A DNA stretch of 64,000 bases. Origin: Silanimonas lenta DSM 16282 (GTDB lineage Bacteria; Pseudomonadota; Gammaproteobacteria; Xanthomonadales; Xanthomonadaceae). Below the pieces are notes generated by a model that worked only from the letters and a program-made list of their open reading frames with translations, made no database searches and was not told where the DNA came from. The first letter of the stretch is position 1; every line of letters begins with the position of its first letter. The stretch is taken from NCBI RefSeq assembly GCF_000429065.1, contig NZ_KE386845.1, forward strand, positions 154,781 through 218,780, read 5' to 3'. A program made the translations under genes and the position numbers. Shown in pieces: positions 19,597-31,739 of this stretch.

Positions 19597-22207
19597 GCGG
19601 TCGGTCTCCTTCGAGGCAGGCGGTGAGCGCGGCGGTGAGCCGCGCGATGGCATCGGGATCGGCGAGGGCGCGGTCGGCCTCGTCCGAGATCAGGAACAGG
19701 TCTTCGGCACGCTCGCCGAAGGTGGCGATGCGGGCATCGTGCACCCGCAGGCCGTGCTCGCGCAGGATCCGCGCCACGTCGGCCAGCAGGCCGGGGCGGT
19801 CGGTACCGATCAGCACCAGCTGGGTGCGGCGCCCGTCCTCCAGGGCGCGCAGCTCCACCTTGGGCGGCACCCGGAAGTGCTTCAGTGCCGCCGGCAGGGC
19901 GCGGCGCGGCGGATGCAGGCTGGCCGCAGGCCGCATCAGCATCTCGGTGATCACCCGCTCGGCATGGCGGGCGCGTGCCTCCGGCGGTTCGCCGGTGTCG
20001 TGCAGGGGCAGGAGCTGGAAGGTATCGAGGCTCATGCCCGAGGTCGAGGTGACGATGCGCGCCACCGCCACCGAGAAGCCGAGGCGGTCCAGAGTGGCGG
20101 TGATGGTGGCGAACAGGCCGTCGCGGTCGGGCGAGTGCACGAAGACCTCGTACGCCTCGCCCTGCGGGCGCACCAGCACCAGCGGGCGGGTACGGTCGGC
20201 ATGGCCGAGCACCGCCCGCGCCTGGGTGGCGAGCTGCTCCGGCCGGTAGCGCAGGAAACTCTCGGCGGGGAACTCGGCGAAGGCCCGCTCCACCGCCTCC
20301 AAAGGAAGATCGGCAAGCAGTGCCCGCACCTCGGCCTGCACCTCGGCCACCCGCTCGGCGGCGTCCAGCCGGTGCTCCAGCCCGCGCCGCAGGGCGAGCC
20401 GGGTGGCCTCATAGAGGTCGGAGAGCAGCCGCTCCTTCCAGGTGTTCCAGAGCTTGGGGCTGGTGCCGGCGATGTCGGCGCAGGTGAGCAGGTAGAGGTA
20501 GTCGAGCCGCGTGCGGTCGCCCACCGCGGCAGCGAAGCGCTCCACCACGGCCACGTCGCTGATGTCCTGGCGCTGCGCGGTGGTCGACATCAGCAGATGC
20601 TGCTCCACCAGCCAGGCCAGCAGGGCGGTATCGGCCGGCTTCAGGCGGTGCGCCACGGCGAAGGCCCGCACGTCCTCGGCGCCGAGCAGGGAGTGGTCGC
20701 CACCACGCCCCTTGGCGATGTCGTGGAACAGCCCGGCCACCAGCAGCAGCCACGGGGCCTTGAGCCGCGCATGCACGTCCTTCGCCTTCGGGAAGCGCTC
20801 GTCGCGTCCCTCGGGGAAGCCGGCCATGATGCGCAGCACCTCCAGGGTGTGCTGGTCCACGGTGTAGACGTGGAACAGGTCGTACTGCATGCGCCCGGAC
20901 ACCCGGGCGAAGGCCGGGAGGTAGCGCCCCAGCACGCCGAGGTGGGCCATCCGGGCCAGGGTTTCCACCGGCTGCGGCCCCTGCAGCAGGGAGAGGAAGG
21001 CGGCGCGGGTATCGGCGTCCTGGGCCTCGTAGGGGGCGATGCGCGGCAGGGCCTCGGCCAGCGCCCGCGCGGTCTCCGAATGCAGGCCCTTTGCCTCGGG
21101 GCAGGCGGCCCAGGTGGCGAAGAGGGCGAAGGCCTCCAGTGCCGAGCCCACCGGGCCCGGCGCCTCGCGGCGCAGGTAGCCGTTCACCCGCTCGAAACCC
21201 GGCGCCACCGGCACCCGCTCCACCCGGCCGGCCAGCTGCTCCTCGAAGCGCTGCAGCACCCGCTCGCTGATCCGCTGCACGGTGTGCGCGGCGCGGAAGA
21301 AGGCCTGCATCATCTGCTCGACCGCGAGGTTGTCGCTGGCCTCGTCGCGGTAGCCGAGGCGGGCTGCCAGCGGCTTTTGGTAATCGAAGCGCAGCCGCTC
21401 CTCGCGCCGCCCGGCCACCAGATGCAGGCCGAAGCGCAGGCGGGCCAGAGTCCGCCAGTCACGCCTGAGGGTGGCCGCCTCGTCGGCCCCGAGCAGGCCG
21501 AGCGGCACCAGGGCCTCGAGGCCGGGCACCCGGTAGATGCGGCGCGCCAGCCAGCCCAGGGTATGCAGGTCGCGCAGCGCTCCCGGCCCTTCCTTCAGGT
21601 TGGGTTCGAGGTTGTAGGCGGTGTCGTGGTAGCGGGCATGGCGTGCCGCCCATTCGGCACGCTTGGCATCGAAGTAGGCCGCGGCCGGCCACAGCCCCTC
21701 GCTGCGCAGGGCATCCTCCAGCCGCTCCGGCGCGGCGGGCGAGCCCGCCAGCAGGCGCGCCTCGGTGAGCGCGGTGAGCGTGCCCACGTCCTCGCGGCAG
21801 GCCTGCACGCAGTCGGCCAGCGAGCGCACCGCCGTGCCGGGCTTGAGGCCGATGTCCCAGAGCGCGGCGAAGAAGGCGCCGAGTGCGGCCTCGTGCCGGT
21901 GCTGGGCCTCCGCCGGCCCCAGCACCAGCAGATCGACATCGGAGAACGGGTACTGCTCGCCCCGGCCATAGCCGCCGGTGGCCAGCAGGTCGAGCCCGCT
22001 CTCCGCGGGCAGGGCCGCGGCCCAGGCCTGGCGCACGGCGGCATCCACCGCGGCCGTCTGGGCGGCGAGCAGGCGCTCGATGGCCTCGCCCCCGTCGAAA
22101 CGGGCCACGATGCCGGCATGGGCCTGGCGCAGGGTCTCGCGGACCGCCTCCCGCCAGTCGCCAGCGGCCGGCGCACCCTGAGCAGGCGGGGCCGCAGCCT
22201 CACTCAC
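19565..22207 (-). CDS. glnD: Bifunctional uridylyltransferase / uridylyl-removing enzyme
   Basis: 880 residues (E. coli 890). It modifies the PII proteins in response to glutamine and so controls nitrogen assimilation. The nucleotidyltransferase domain has GGYGRGE (78-84) and D90-V-D92. The HD domain that removes UMP has its His-Asp near residue 492 ([15 protein letters not shown]). Two ACT domains that bind glutamine follow, near 690-765 ([20 protein letters not shown]) and 790-860 ([19 protein letters not shown]). The start is GTG, overlapping the map stop (GTGA); no ATG lies nearby in frame. No PII gene is in the window. Confidence 0.95.
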   Translation of the reverse strand: MSEAAAPPAQGAPAAGDWREAVRETLRQAHAGIVARFDGGEAIERLLAAQTAAVDAAVRQAWAAALPAESGLDLLATGGYGRGEQYPFSDVDLLVLGPAEAQHRHEAALGAFFAALWDIGLKPGTAVRSLADCVQACREDVGTLTALTEARLLAGSPAAPERLEDALRSEGLWPAAAYFDAKRAEWAARHARYHDTAYNLEPNLKEGPGALRDLHTLGWLARRIYRVPGLEALVPLGLLGADEAATLRRDWRTLARLRFGLHLVAGRREERLRFDYQKPLAARLGYRDEASDNLAVEQMMQAFFRAAHTVQRISERVLQRFEEQLAGRVERVPVAPGFERVNGYLRREAPGPVGSALEAFALFATWAACPEAKGLHSETARALAEALPRIAPYEAQDADTRAAFLSLLQGPQPVETLARMAHLGVLGRYLPAFARVSGRMQYDLFHVYTVDQHTLEVLRIMAGFPEGRDERFPKAKDVHARLKAPWLLLVAGLFHDIAKGRGGDHSLLGAEDVRAFAVAHRLKPADTALLAWLVEQHLLMSTTAQRQDISDVAVVERFAAAVGDRTRLDYLYLLTCADIAGTSPKLWNTWKERLLSDLYEATRLALRRGLEHRLDAAERVAEVQAEVRALLADLPLEAVERAFAEFPAESFLRYRPEQLATQARAVLGHADRTRPLVLVRPQGEAYEVFVHSPDRDGLFATITATLDRLGFSVAVARIVTSTSGMSLDTFQLLPLHDTGEPPEARARHAERVITEMLMRPAASLHPPRRALPAALKHFRVPPKVELRALEDGRRTQLVLIGTDRPGLLADVARILREHGLRVHDARIATFGERAEDLFLISDEADRALADPDAIARLTAALTACLEGDRPHAPSQEPRHR

Positions 22208-22980
22208 AGCTCGTTGTCGTCGCCGGGCAGGCGGGTGAGGATCTCCACGCCGTCGCGGGTCACCGCCACGGTGTGCTCCCACTGCGCCGAGAGCGACTTG
22301 TCCCGGGTCACCACCGTCCAGCCGTCCGGCAGCAGCTTGGTGTGCCGCGCGCCGGCATTGATCATCGGCTCGATGGTGAAGGTCATGCCCTCCTGCAGGC
22401 GCAGGCCCTCGCCGGGGCGGCCGTAATGCAGCACCTGCGGGTCCTCGTGGTAGATCTGGCCGATGCCATGGCCGCAGTACTCGCGCACCACCGAGAAGCG
22501 CTCGCTCTCGGCATAGCTCTGGATGGCATGGCCGATGTCGCCCAGGGTGGCCCCCGGCCGCACCGCACGGATGCCGCGGAACATCGCCTCGCGGGTCACC
22601 TCCACCAGGCGCTTCGCCAGCACCGAGGGCGCGCCGACCACGTACATGCGCGAGGTGTCGCCGTGCCAGCCGTCCTTGATCACCGTGACGTCGATGTTCA
22701 CGATGTCGCCTTCCTTCAGCACCTTGGCCTCGCTGGGGATGCCGTGGCAGACGACATGGTTCACCGAGGTGCAGACCGTCTTCGGGAAGCCCTTGTACCC
22801 GAGGTTGGCCGGGATGGCCTTCTGCACGTTCACGATGTGGTCGTGGCAGATGCGGTCGAGTTCGGCCGTGCTCACCCCCGGCTTCACGTGGGGCGCCACC
22901 ACCTGTAGCACCTCGGCGGCCAGCCGGCCGGCCTCGCGCATCTTCCCGATCTGCTCGGGGGTCTTGAGGGTCACTTTCAT
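22204..22980 (-). CDS. map: Methionine aminopeptidase type I
   Basis: 258 residues (E. coli 264). It removes the N-terminal Met from new proteins. The five metal ligands of the pita-bread fold are visible: two Asp in the segments [10 protein letters not shown] and GDTSRMY, His in [10 protein letters not shown], Glu in TIEPMIN and Glu in QWEHTVAV. It is the first gene of the minus-strand operon and is divergent from rpsB, as in E. coli. There is no Shine-Dalgarno sequence, and a possible -10 box CACAAT (22993-22988) would start transcription at the ATG, so the message may be leaderless. Confidence 0.96.
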   Translation of the reverse strand: MKVTLKTPEQIGKMREAGRLAAEVLQVVAPHVKPGVSTAELDRICHDHIVNVQKAIPANLGYKGFPKTVCTSVNHVVCHGIPSEAKVLKEGDIVNIDVTVIKDGWHGDTSRMYVVGAPSVLAKRLVEVTREAMFRGIRAVRPGATLGDIGHAIQSYAESERFSVVREYCGHGIGQIYHEDPQVLHYGRPGEGLRLQEGMTFTIEPMINAGARHTKLLPDGWTVVTRDKSLSAQWEHTVAVTRDGVEILTRLPGDDNEL

Positions 22981-22998
22981 TCCCGGGATTGTGCCGAC

Positions 22999-23028
22999 TT
23001 GTCCACAGCCCCGCCAGCGGGCTAGAAT
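22999..23028 (+). promoter_or_regulatory. rpsB promoter
   Basis: TTGTCC (22999-23004), 18-nt spacer, TAGAAT (23023-23028) followed by a GC-rich discriminator CCCGCG. Part of the repeated 11-mer GCTAGAATCCC. Predicted start is near 23035, giving a leader of about 250 nt. Confidence 0.65.
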
Positions 23029-23034
23029 CCCGCG

Positions 23035-23285
23035 CTTCACGCACCGGCCACGTCCGGGGCGTGGGCGCCGACCTCCGGCGGCCGCGGCCTTGCCCACCCG
23101 GGCGGGGCCGCCGCGAAACGAGGAATCCACACCCGCGTGACCCATCCCGTGCCGGGGTGCCCGCAGGCCCGCCCAGGGCCGCCGGGTTCGGCCACGGACG
23201 CGCGGGGAGGCCCAACCCCGGAGCAGACCGCGCCGCGACGCCCGCGAACGGGCCCGGCCGTGCTCCACGTCATGAGGAACGAGCA
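23035..23285 (+). promoter_or_regulatory. Long GC-rich 5' leader of rpsB
   Basis: About 250 nt without a convincing gene. In E. coli the rpsB leader folds into a structure through which S2 represses rpsB-tsf. This leader is very GC-rich, with many possible stems, and ends in a GAGGAACGAGC ribosome-binding region. An autoregulatory role is inferred from the family precedent only. Confidence 0.4.
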
Positions 23286-24140
<855 letters not shown>

Positions 24141-24177
24141 GCCCCGCGCCGGCGGCCCACCGTCGCCGGACCGCAAC

Positions 24178-24202
24178 GCGGCCCGCGCATGCTGCGGGCC
24201 GC
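24178..24202 (+). promoter_or_regulatory. Strong hairpin between rpsB and tsf
   Basis: GCGGCCCGC (24178-24186), loop GCATGCT, GCGGGCCGC (24194-24202): a perfect 9-bp stem without a T-run, 31 nt before the tsf start. It could be a partial transcription barrier or an mRNA-processing site that makes S2 and EF-Ts amounts differ. Confidence 0.5.
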
Positions 24203-24233
24203 CCCCATACCCAGACACCAAGAGGTTCGTTCC

Positions 24234-25106
24234 ATGGAAATCACCGCTTCGCTCGTCAAGGAGCTGCGCGAGCGCTCCGGCGCCGGCATGATGGAGTGCA
24301 AGAAGGCGCTCGCCGAGAACGGCGGCGACATCGAGGCCGCGATGGAGGCCCTGCGCAAGTCGGGCCTGGCCAAGGCCGACAAGAAGGCCGGCCGCGTGGC
24401 CGCCGAGGGCCGCATCGCCATGGCCGCCGAGGGTGGCAAGGCCGTGCTGGTCGAGGTCAACTCCGAGACCGACTTCGTGGCGAAGGACGGCAACTTCATC
24501 GCCTTTGCCGATGCCGTGGCCAAGGCCGCCCTGGCCTCCGGCGCCGCCGACGTCGAGGCGCTGAAGGCGGTGTCGCTCGGCGATGCCACGGTCGAGGAGG
24601 CCCGCGCCCTGCTGGTGGCCAAGATCGGCGAGAACATCCAGGTGCGCCGCATGGTGCGCGTGGCCGGCGGCCACACCGTGGGCGCCTACGTCCACGGCGG
24701 CAAGATCGGCGTGCTGGTCGAGATCAAGGGTGGCAACGAGGAGCTGGCGCGCGGCATCGCCATGCACGTGGCGGCCATGAATCCGCCCTACATGACCCCG
24801 GCCCACGTGCCGGCCGAGTTCCTCGCCAAGGAAAAGGAGATCGAGCTGGCCAAGATGTCCGAGAAGGACAAGAACAAGCCGGCCGACATCCTCGAGAAGA
24901 TCATCAGCGGCAAGATCGCCAAGATCGTCAACGAGAACACCCTCACCGGCCAGCCCTACGTGATGGACACCAGCATCACCGTCGAGCAGGCCCTGAAGGC
25001 CGGCGGCGCCGAGATGGTGTCGATGGTGCGCCTGGCCGTGGGCGAGGGCATCGAGAAGGTGGTCGAGGACTACGTTGCCGAAGTGGCGAAGGCGATGAAG
25101 GTCTGA
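24234..25106 (+). CDS. tsf: Elongation factor Ts
   Basis: 290 residues (E. coli 283). It is the guanine-nucleotide exchange factor for EF-Tu. The UBA-like N-terminus [20 protein letters not shown] and the following [14 protein letters not shown] are canonical. The second signature, [12 protein letters not shown], inserts into EF-Tu, and a C-terminal coiled coil and helical tail follow. An AAGAGG Shine-Dalgarno sequence sets the ATG; an upstream in-frame start at 24189 would read through the intergenic hairpin and is rejected. In E. coli the operon is followed by pyrH; here a secreted-protein gene lies between. Confidence 0.97.
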   Translation: MEITASLVKELRERSGAGMMECKKALAENGGDIEAAMEALRKSGLAKADKKAGRVAAEGRIAMAAEGGKAVLVEVNSETDFVAKDGNFIAFADAVAKAALASGAADVEALKAVSLGDATVEEARALLVAKIGENIQVRRMVRVAGGHTVGAYVHGGKIGVLVEIKGGNEELARGIAMHVAAMNPPYMTPAHVPAEFLAKEKEIELAKMSEKDKNKPADILEKIISGKIAKIVNENTLTGQPYVMDTSITVEQALKAGGAEMVSMVRLAVGEGIEKVVEDYVAEVAKAMKV

Positions 25107-25128
25107 GGCTGCATTTCAGCCGCCTGAA

Positions 25129-25161
25129 CAGGAAAGCCGCGGCAGAACCGCGGCTTTCCTG
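25129..25161. terminator. Bidirectional hairpin after tsf
   Basis: CAGGAAAGCCGCGG and CCGCGGCTTTCCTG form a perfect 14-bp stem with loop CAGAA, 23 nt after the tsf stop and 33 nt beyond the stop of the convergent gene. There is no long T-run after it, but the stem is strong enough to act as a terminator for both genes. Confidence 0.7.
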
Positions 25162-25193
25162 CATTCCGGGGACAGAAACGGGGACGCTCCGCC

Positions 25194-26962
<1,769 letters not shown>

Positions 26963-26987
26963 GCCCGGAGGCCACCTCGCCCCGCCC

Positions 26988-26993
26988 TATACT
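26988..26993 (+). promoter_or_regulatory. Possible frr -10 box
   Basis: TATACT 35 nt before the frr start, in the 65-nt gap after pyrH. No -35 hexamer is visible, so this may be a weak internal promoter or chance. Confidence 0.3.
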
Positions 26994-27027
26994 CGCGCGA
27001 TCAACGATCGACCACGGAACCCGCGCC

Positions 27028-27585
27028 ATGATCAACGACATCAAGAAGGACGCCCAGGCCCGCATGCAGAAGTGCGTGGAGGTGCTGAAGTCCGACCTCA
27101 CCAAGCTGCGTACCGGCCGCGCCACCACCGCCCTCGTCGACCATCTGCAGGTGAGCTACTACGGCTCGAACGTGCCGCTCTCGCAGGTGGCCTCGGTGGC
27201 CGTGGCCGATGCCCGCTCGCTCACCATCACCCCGTGGGAGAAGAACATGGTGGCGGCGGTGGAGAAGGCCATCCTGGCGAGCGACCTCGGGCTCACCCCC
27301 AACACCGCCGGCACGGTGATCCGCATCAACCTGCCGCCGCTCACCGAGGAGCGCCGCAGGGAGCTCGGCAAGCACGTGGCCCACGAGGGCGAGAACACCA
27401 AGGTCGCGATCCGCAACGTGCGCCGCGACGCCATCTCGCAGGTCAAGGAACTGCTCAAGGAGAAGAAGATCTCCGAGGACGAGCAGCGCAAGGCCGAGGA
27501 GGACATCCAGAAGCTCACCGACCAGTGGGTGAAGTCCGTCGACGAGGTGGTGAAGGCGAAGGAACAGGAGCTGCTGGCCCTGTAA
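27028..27585 (+). CDS. frr: Ribosome recycling factor
   Basis: 185 residues, the same as E. coli RRF. It splits post-termination ribosomes with EF-G. The three-helix-bundle and beta-domain signature is complete: [50 protein letters not shown] and the C-terminal [11 protein letters not shown] helix. uppS starts 12 nt later, so the run frr-uppS-cdsA-dxr-rseP-bamA is likely one transcript. Confidence 0.97.
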   Translation: MINDIKKDAQARMQKCVEVLKSDLTKLRTGRATTALVDHLQVSYYGSNVPLSQVASVAVADARSLTITPWEKNMVAAVEKAILASDLGLTPNTAGTVIRINLPPLTEERRRELGKHVAHEGENTKVAIRNVRRDAISQVKELLKEKKISEDEQRKAEEDIQKLTDQWVKSVDEVVKAKEQELLAL

Positions 27586-27597
27586 GGCGCCGGCTGC

Positions 27598-28347
27598 ATG
27601 TCCGCCCCTCCCCCCGCGCTGCCGCGCCATCTCGCCGTCATCATGGACGGCAATGGCCGCTGGGCGAAGCAGCGCCAGCGCCCGCGCACGCTCGGCCATC
27701 GCGCCGGCGCGCGCGCGGTGCGCACCATCGTCGAGTACTGCCTGGCCCGCGGCATCCCGGCCCTGACCCTGTTCGCCTTCTCCAGCGAGAACTGGAACCG
27801 CCCCGAGGAGGAAGTAGGGGCGCTGATGCGCCTGTTCCTGCGGGTGCTGGAATCCGAGGTGGAGGAACTCGCCCGGCGCCAGGTACAGCTGCGCTTCATC
27901 GGCGAGCGCTCGCGCTTCCCCGAGGCGATCCGCCGGCGCATGGCCGAAGCCGAGCGCATCCAGCTCCCCGCACCGCGCCTCACCCTGGTGCTGGCGGCCG
28001 GCTACGGCGGCCGGGCCGACATCGCGCAGGCCGCGCGCCGGCTCGCCGAGCAGGTCCAGGCCGGGCGCCTGCGCCCGGAGGACATCGACGAGGCGACGGT
28101 GGGGGCGGCCATGAGCCTCGCCGACCTGCCGCCCCCCGACCTCTTCATCCGCACCGGCGGCGAGCACCGCATCAGCAACTTCCTGCTCTGGCAGCTCGCC
28201 TACACCGAGCTGTGGTTCACCGACGTGCTCTGGCCCGACCTCGACGAGGCCGTGCTGGACGCCGCCCTGGCCGACTACGCGCGCCGCGAGCGTCGCTTCG
28301 GCCTGGTGCCCGAACAACTCGCCTCCCCGGCCCCGGAGACCCGATGA
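27598..28347 (+). CDS. uppS: Undecaprenyl diphosphate synthase
   Basis: 249 residues (E. coli 253). This cis-prenyltransferase makes the C55 lipid carrier for peptidoglycan and O-antigen. The catalytic Asp17 is in [10 protein letters not shown]; the conserved [12 protein letters not shown] and the C-terminal [20 protein letters not shown] are present. The stop overlaps the cdsA start (ATGA). Its substrate FPP would come from the ispA product encoded 19 kb downstream. Confidence 0.96.
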   Translation: MSAPPPALPRHLAVIMDGNGRWAKQRQRPRTLGHRAGARAVRTIVEYCLARGIPALTLFAFSSENWNRPEEEVGALMRLFLRVLESEVEELARRQVQLRFIGERSRFPEAIRRRMAEAERIQLPAPRLTLVLAAGYGGRADIAQAARRLAEQVQAGRLRPEDIDEATVGAAMSLADLPPPDLFIRTGGEHRISNFLLWQLAYTELWFTDVLWPDLDEAVLDAALADYARRERRFGLVPEQLASPAPETR

Positions 28348-29168
28348 GCCGTACCCGCATCCTCTCCGGGCTGGCGCTCGCCCCCGCTGCCATCGCCGCG
28401 GTGCTCTGGCTGCCCACGCCCTGGCTGGCTTTCCTCGCCGCCGTGCTGGTGCTGGCCGGGCTCTGGGAATGGAGCCGGCTCACCGGGCTCGCGGAGCGGC
28501 CGCCGAGGCTCGCCTATGTCGCCGCCAACGCCCTGCTGATCGCCGCCCTGGCCTGGGGCGCCGGACCGGGGCTGTTCGCCCTGAAGGCCGCCGCCCTGGC
28601 CGGGGCCCTGTGGTGGCTGCTGGCACTGGCCTGGCTGTGGCGCTTCGAGTTCGCCCAGGCCGACCGCAACCGCTACCGCGCGCTCAAGCTGCTGGCCGGC
28701 AGCTTCTCGGCGGTGCCGGCCTGGGCGGCACTGGTCTGGCTGCATGCCCTGCCCGAGACCGGCCCGCGCTGGGCCCTGTTCGCGGTGATGCTGGTCTGGG
28801 CCACCGATTCCGGGGCCTACTTCGTCGGCGTGCGGCTCGGCCGGCACAAGCTCGCCCCGCGCATCAGCCCGAACAAGAGCTGGGAAGGGCTGTGGGGTGG
28901 CCTCGCCGGCGCCGCGCTGGTGGCCCTGCTCGGCTTCCCGCTGCTGGGCCTGGGCTGGCCGCAGCTGCCACTGCTGCTGCTGCTCACCCTGGTAGCGGCG
29001 TTGATGTCGGTGGCCGGCGACCTGTTCGAGAGCCTGATGAAGCGGCATTCCGGGCACAAGGATTCCGGCCGCCTGATCCCCGGCCATGGCGGCATGCTGG
29101 ACCGCCTCGACAGCATCCTCGCGGCCCTGCCGGTGTTCGTGGTGGGCAAGCTGTGGCTGGTGCTCTGA
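28344..29168 (+). CDS. cdsA: Phosphatidate cytidylyltransferase
   Basis: 274 residues (E. coli 285). It forms CDP-diacylglycerol, the precursor of all membrane phospholipids. About eight hydrophobic helices are visible. The family signature near the C-terminus is present ([20 protein letters not shown]), with the catalytic Asp residues. An upstream conserved block [19 protein letters not shown] is also found. Overlaps uppS at its start. The dxr frame begins within or at its end. Confidence 0.95.
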   Translation: MSRTRILSGLALAPAAIAAVLWLPTPWLAFLAAVLVLAGLWEWSRLTGLAERPPRLAYVAANALLIAALAWGAGPGLFALKAAALAGALWWLLALAWLWRFEFAQADRNRYRALKLLAGSFSAVPAWAALVWLHALPETGPRWALFAVMLVWATDSGAYFVGVRLGRHKLAPRISPNKSWEGLWGGLAGAALVALLGFPLLGLGWPQLPLLLLLTLVAALMSVAGDLFESLMKRHSGHKDSGRLIPGHGGMLDRLDSILAALPVFVVGKLWLVL

Positions 29169-30346
29169 GCCGCGTCGCCCTGCTCGGCGCCACCGGCTCG
29201 ATCGGTGGCTCGGCGCTGGACGTGATCGCCCGCCACCCCGGGCGTTTCGTCGTCGATGCCCTGAGCGCACATGCCCGGGTGGACGAGCTGCTGGCCCTGT
29301 GCCGGCGCTTCCGCCCGCGGCTCGCCGCCGTGGCCGATCCGGCGCATTACCCGGCCCTGCGCGACGGGCTCGCCGCCGCGGGCCTGCCGACCACCGCGAT
29401 GGCCGGGCCGGAGGCCCTGGAGGCGATCGCCGCCGATCCGGGCAACGACACCGTCATCGCCGCCATCGTCGGCGCCGCCGGCGTAGCCTCGACCCTGGCC
29501 GCGGCCCGGGCCGGGAAGCGCCTGCTGCTGGCCAACAAGGAATCGGTGGTGCTGGCCGGCGAGCTGCTGATGGCCGAGGTGGCACGCCATGGCGCCCGGC
29601 TGGTGCCGATCGACAGCGAGCACAACGCCATCTTCCAGTGCCTGCCTGCCGACGGCGGGCGCGGCGGGGTGCGGCGCCTGCTGCTCACCGCCTCCGGTGG
29701 TCCCTTCCGCGGCTGGAGCCGCGAGCGCCTCGCCAGCGTGAGCCCGGAACAGGCCTGCGCCCATCCCAACTGGTCGATGGGCCGCAAGATCTCGGTCGAT
29801 TCGGCGAGCCTGATGAACAAGGGACTCGAGGTGATCGAGGCCCACCACCTGTTCGGCCTGCCGGGCGAGCGCATCGAGGTGGTGGTGCATCCCCAGTCCA
29901 CCATCCATTCCCTCGTCGATTACGTCGATGGCTCGATGCTGGCCCAGCTCGGCCAGCCGGACATGCGCACCACCCTGGCGGTGGGCCTCGCCTGGCCGGA
30001 TCGGATCGAGGCCGGGGTGGCCCCGCTCGATCTCGTGGCCCTCTCCAGGCTGGACTTCGAGCGCCCGGATACCGGGGCCTTCCCCTGCCTGCGCCTCGCC
30101 TACGAGGCCCTGGCCGCCGGTGGTAGCCTGCCCGCGGTCCTCAATGCCGCCAACGAAGTGGCGGTTTCAGCCTTTCTTCAGCGCCAGCTGGCTTTCCTTG
30201 GCATCCCGGCGCTGATCGAACGCACCATGGAACGCCTGCCCGCCCTGCCCAGCGCCACACTCGCCGACCGCCTCGCCGCCGACGCCGAGGCGCGGCGCGT
30301 GGCCGAAGCGCTGCTGGCCTCGGGGGCGGTCTGGGGGGCGGCGTGA
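29153..30346 (+). CDS. dxr: 1-deoxy-D-xylulose-5-phosphate reductoisomerase
   Basis: 397 residues with the GTG start (E. coli 398). It makes 2-C-methyl-D-erythritol 4-phosphate in the MEP isoprenoid pathway. The NADPH motif GATGSIGG is at residues 12-19, followed by [35 protein letters not shown] and the metal/substrate segment [18 protein letters not shown]. No ATG precedes the conserved N-terminus. GTG at 29153, overlapping cdsA by 16 nt, is the best start; CTG at 29165, in a CTGA overlap, is an alternative. The stop overlaps the rseP start. Confidence 0.94.
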   Translation: MAGALSRVALLGATGSIGGSALDVIARHPGRFVVDALSAHARVDELLALCRRFRPRLAAVADPAHYPALRDGLAAAGLPTTAMAGPEALEAIAADPGNDTVIAAIVGAAGVASTLAAARAGKRLLLANKESVVLAGELLMAEVARHGARLVPIDSEHNAIFQCLPADGGRGGVRRLLLTASGGPFRGWSRERLASVSPEQACAHPNWSMGRKISVDSASLMNKGLEVIEAHHLFGLPGERIEVVVHPQSTIHSLVDYVDGSMLAQLGQPDMRTTLAVGLAWPDRIEAGVAPLDLVALSRLDFERPDTGAFPCLRLAYEALAAGGSLPAVLNAANEVAVSAFLQRQLAFLGIPALIERTMERLPALPSATLADRLAADAEARRVAEALLASGAVWGAA

Positions 30347-31692
30347 GCGAGTTCCTGGGCTCGGCCTTCTGGCTGGTGGTGGCCCTCGGCCTCCTGGTCA
30401 CCTTCCACGAGTTCGGCCACTACTGGGTGGCCCGGCGCTGCGGGGTGAAGGTGCTGCGCTTCTCGGTAGGCTTCGGCCGGGTGCTGTGGTCGCGGGTGGA
30501 CCGCGAGGGCATCGAGTGGCGGATCGGCCTGATTCCGCTCGGCGGCTATGTCTCGATGCTCGACGAACGCGAATCCGCGGTGCCCGCGGCACAGAAGGCC
30601 CTGGCCTTCAACAACCGCCCGGTGGGCCAGCGCATCGCCATCGTCGCCGCCGGGCCGCTGGCGAACTTCGTGCTGGCCGTGGGCCTGCTCTACCTCATGT
30701 TCCTCATCGGCAAGCCCGACTACGCACCGGTGCTGGCCGAGCCGGAGGGCATCGCCCGCGAGGCCGGCTTCCGCGCCGGCGAACGCATCCTCGCCGTCGG
30801 CGAGCGGCCCACCCCGACCTGGAGCGAGGCCGCCAATGCCCTGATCGGCCCCATGCTGGACCGCGAGGACGTGCCGATCACGGTGCGCGATGCCGAGGGC
30901 GGAACCCACGAACGGCGGCTGCCGCTCTCGCGCCTCGCCCCCGGCCTGCCCGAGGCCGAGGCCTTCCGCGCCATCGGCCTCGTGCCGCGGCCGCCGGTGC
31001 CGCCGGCGGTGGTCGGAGCGGTGGACCCGGAAGGCGCCGCGGCAGGGGTGCTGGCCCCGGGCGACCGCATCCTGGCCGTGGACGGCCAGCCGGTGAGGGA
31101 TTTCGAGGACCTGCGCCGGGCCCTGGCCCGCCATCCGGTCGAAGGCCCGGCCCCGCGCCTCCTGCTCCATCTGGAGCGCCGCGGCGAGCGGATCGAGCGC
31201 CACCTGGTGCCCCGGCTCGCCACGCTCCCGCAAGGGGGGCAGGTCTGGCGCCTCGGCCTCTCGCCGGCCGCCGCCCACGACGCCGTCCTGCGCCACGGCC
31301 CGCTCGCGGCCCTGCCGGCGGCCGTGAAGGCCACCGGACAGCTCACCGGCGACACCGTGGGCATGCTGGCCCGGATGCTCACCGGAGCCGCCTCGCTGGA
31401 CAACCTCTCCGGCCCCATCACCATCGCCCAGGTGGCCAACACCACCGCCTCGCGCGGCGTGGCCTGGTTCCTCTATTTCCTCGCCATGCTCTCGGTGAGC
31501 ATCGCCATCCTGAACCTGCTCCCCATCCCTGTCTTGGACGGGGGGCACCTGCTGTATTACCTTATCGAGCTGGTTCAAGGGCGGCCGCTGGGCGACCGCG
31601 TGCTGGTGGCCGGTCAGTACCTCGGTCTCATCCTGCTCGCCTCGCTGATGGGCCTCGCTCTCTTCAACGACGTGCTGAGGCTCGTTCCCTGA
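30343..31692 (+). CDS. rseP: Site-2 protease RseP
   Basis: 449 residues (E. coli 450). This intramembrane zinc protease cleaves RseA to release the envelope-stress factor sigma-E. Zinc motif HEFGH is at residues 22-26; the third ligand is in [12 protein letters not shown] near the C-terminus. Two PDZ domains lie between, the first around residues 115-185, the second around 205-285 ([20 protein letters not shown]). It starts with GTG overlapping the dxr stop (GTGA). Position before bamA is conserved. rseA and rpoE are not in the window. Confidence 0.96.
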   Translation: MSEFLGSAFWLVVALGLLVTFHEFGHYWVARRCGVKVLRFSVGFGRVLWSRVDREGIEWRIGLIPLGGYVSMLDERESAVPAAQKALAFNNRPVGQRIAIVAAGPLANFVLAVGLLYLMFLIGKPDYAPVLAEPEGIAREAGFRAGERILAVGERPTPTWSEAANALIGPMLDREDVPITVRDAEGGTHERRLPLSRLAPGLPEAEAFRAIGLVPRPPVPPAVVGAVDPEGAAAGVLAPGDRILAVDGQPVRDFEDLRRALARHPVEGPAPRLLLHLERRGERIERHLVPRLATLPQGGQVWRLGLSPAAAHDAVLRHGPLAALPAAVKATGQLTGDTVGMLARMLTGAASLDNLSGPITIAQVANTTASRGVAWFLYFLAMLSVSIAILNLLPIPVLDGGHLLYYLIELVQGRPLGDRVLVAGQYLGLILLASLMGLALFNDVLRLVP

Positions 31693-31739
31693 CCGTCACC
31701 CCGCGGGTCCTCCCGGGCCTGCCGCTTTTGGACGCATCC

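Noticed and set aside
19355-22426. Long plus-strand frame opposite glnD
   Set aside because: Antisense of glnD, which has all catalytic motifs.
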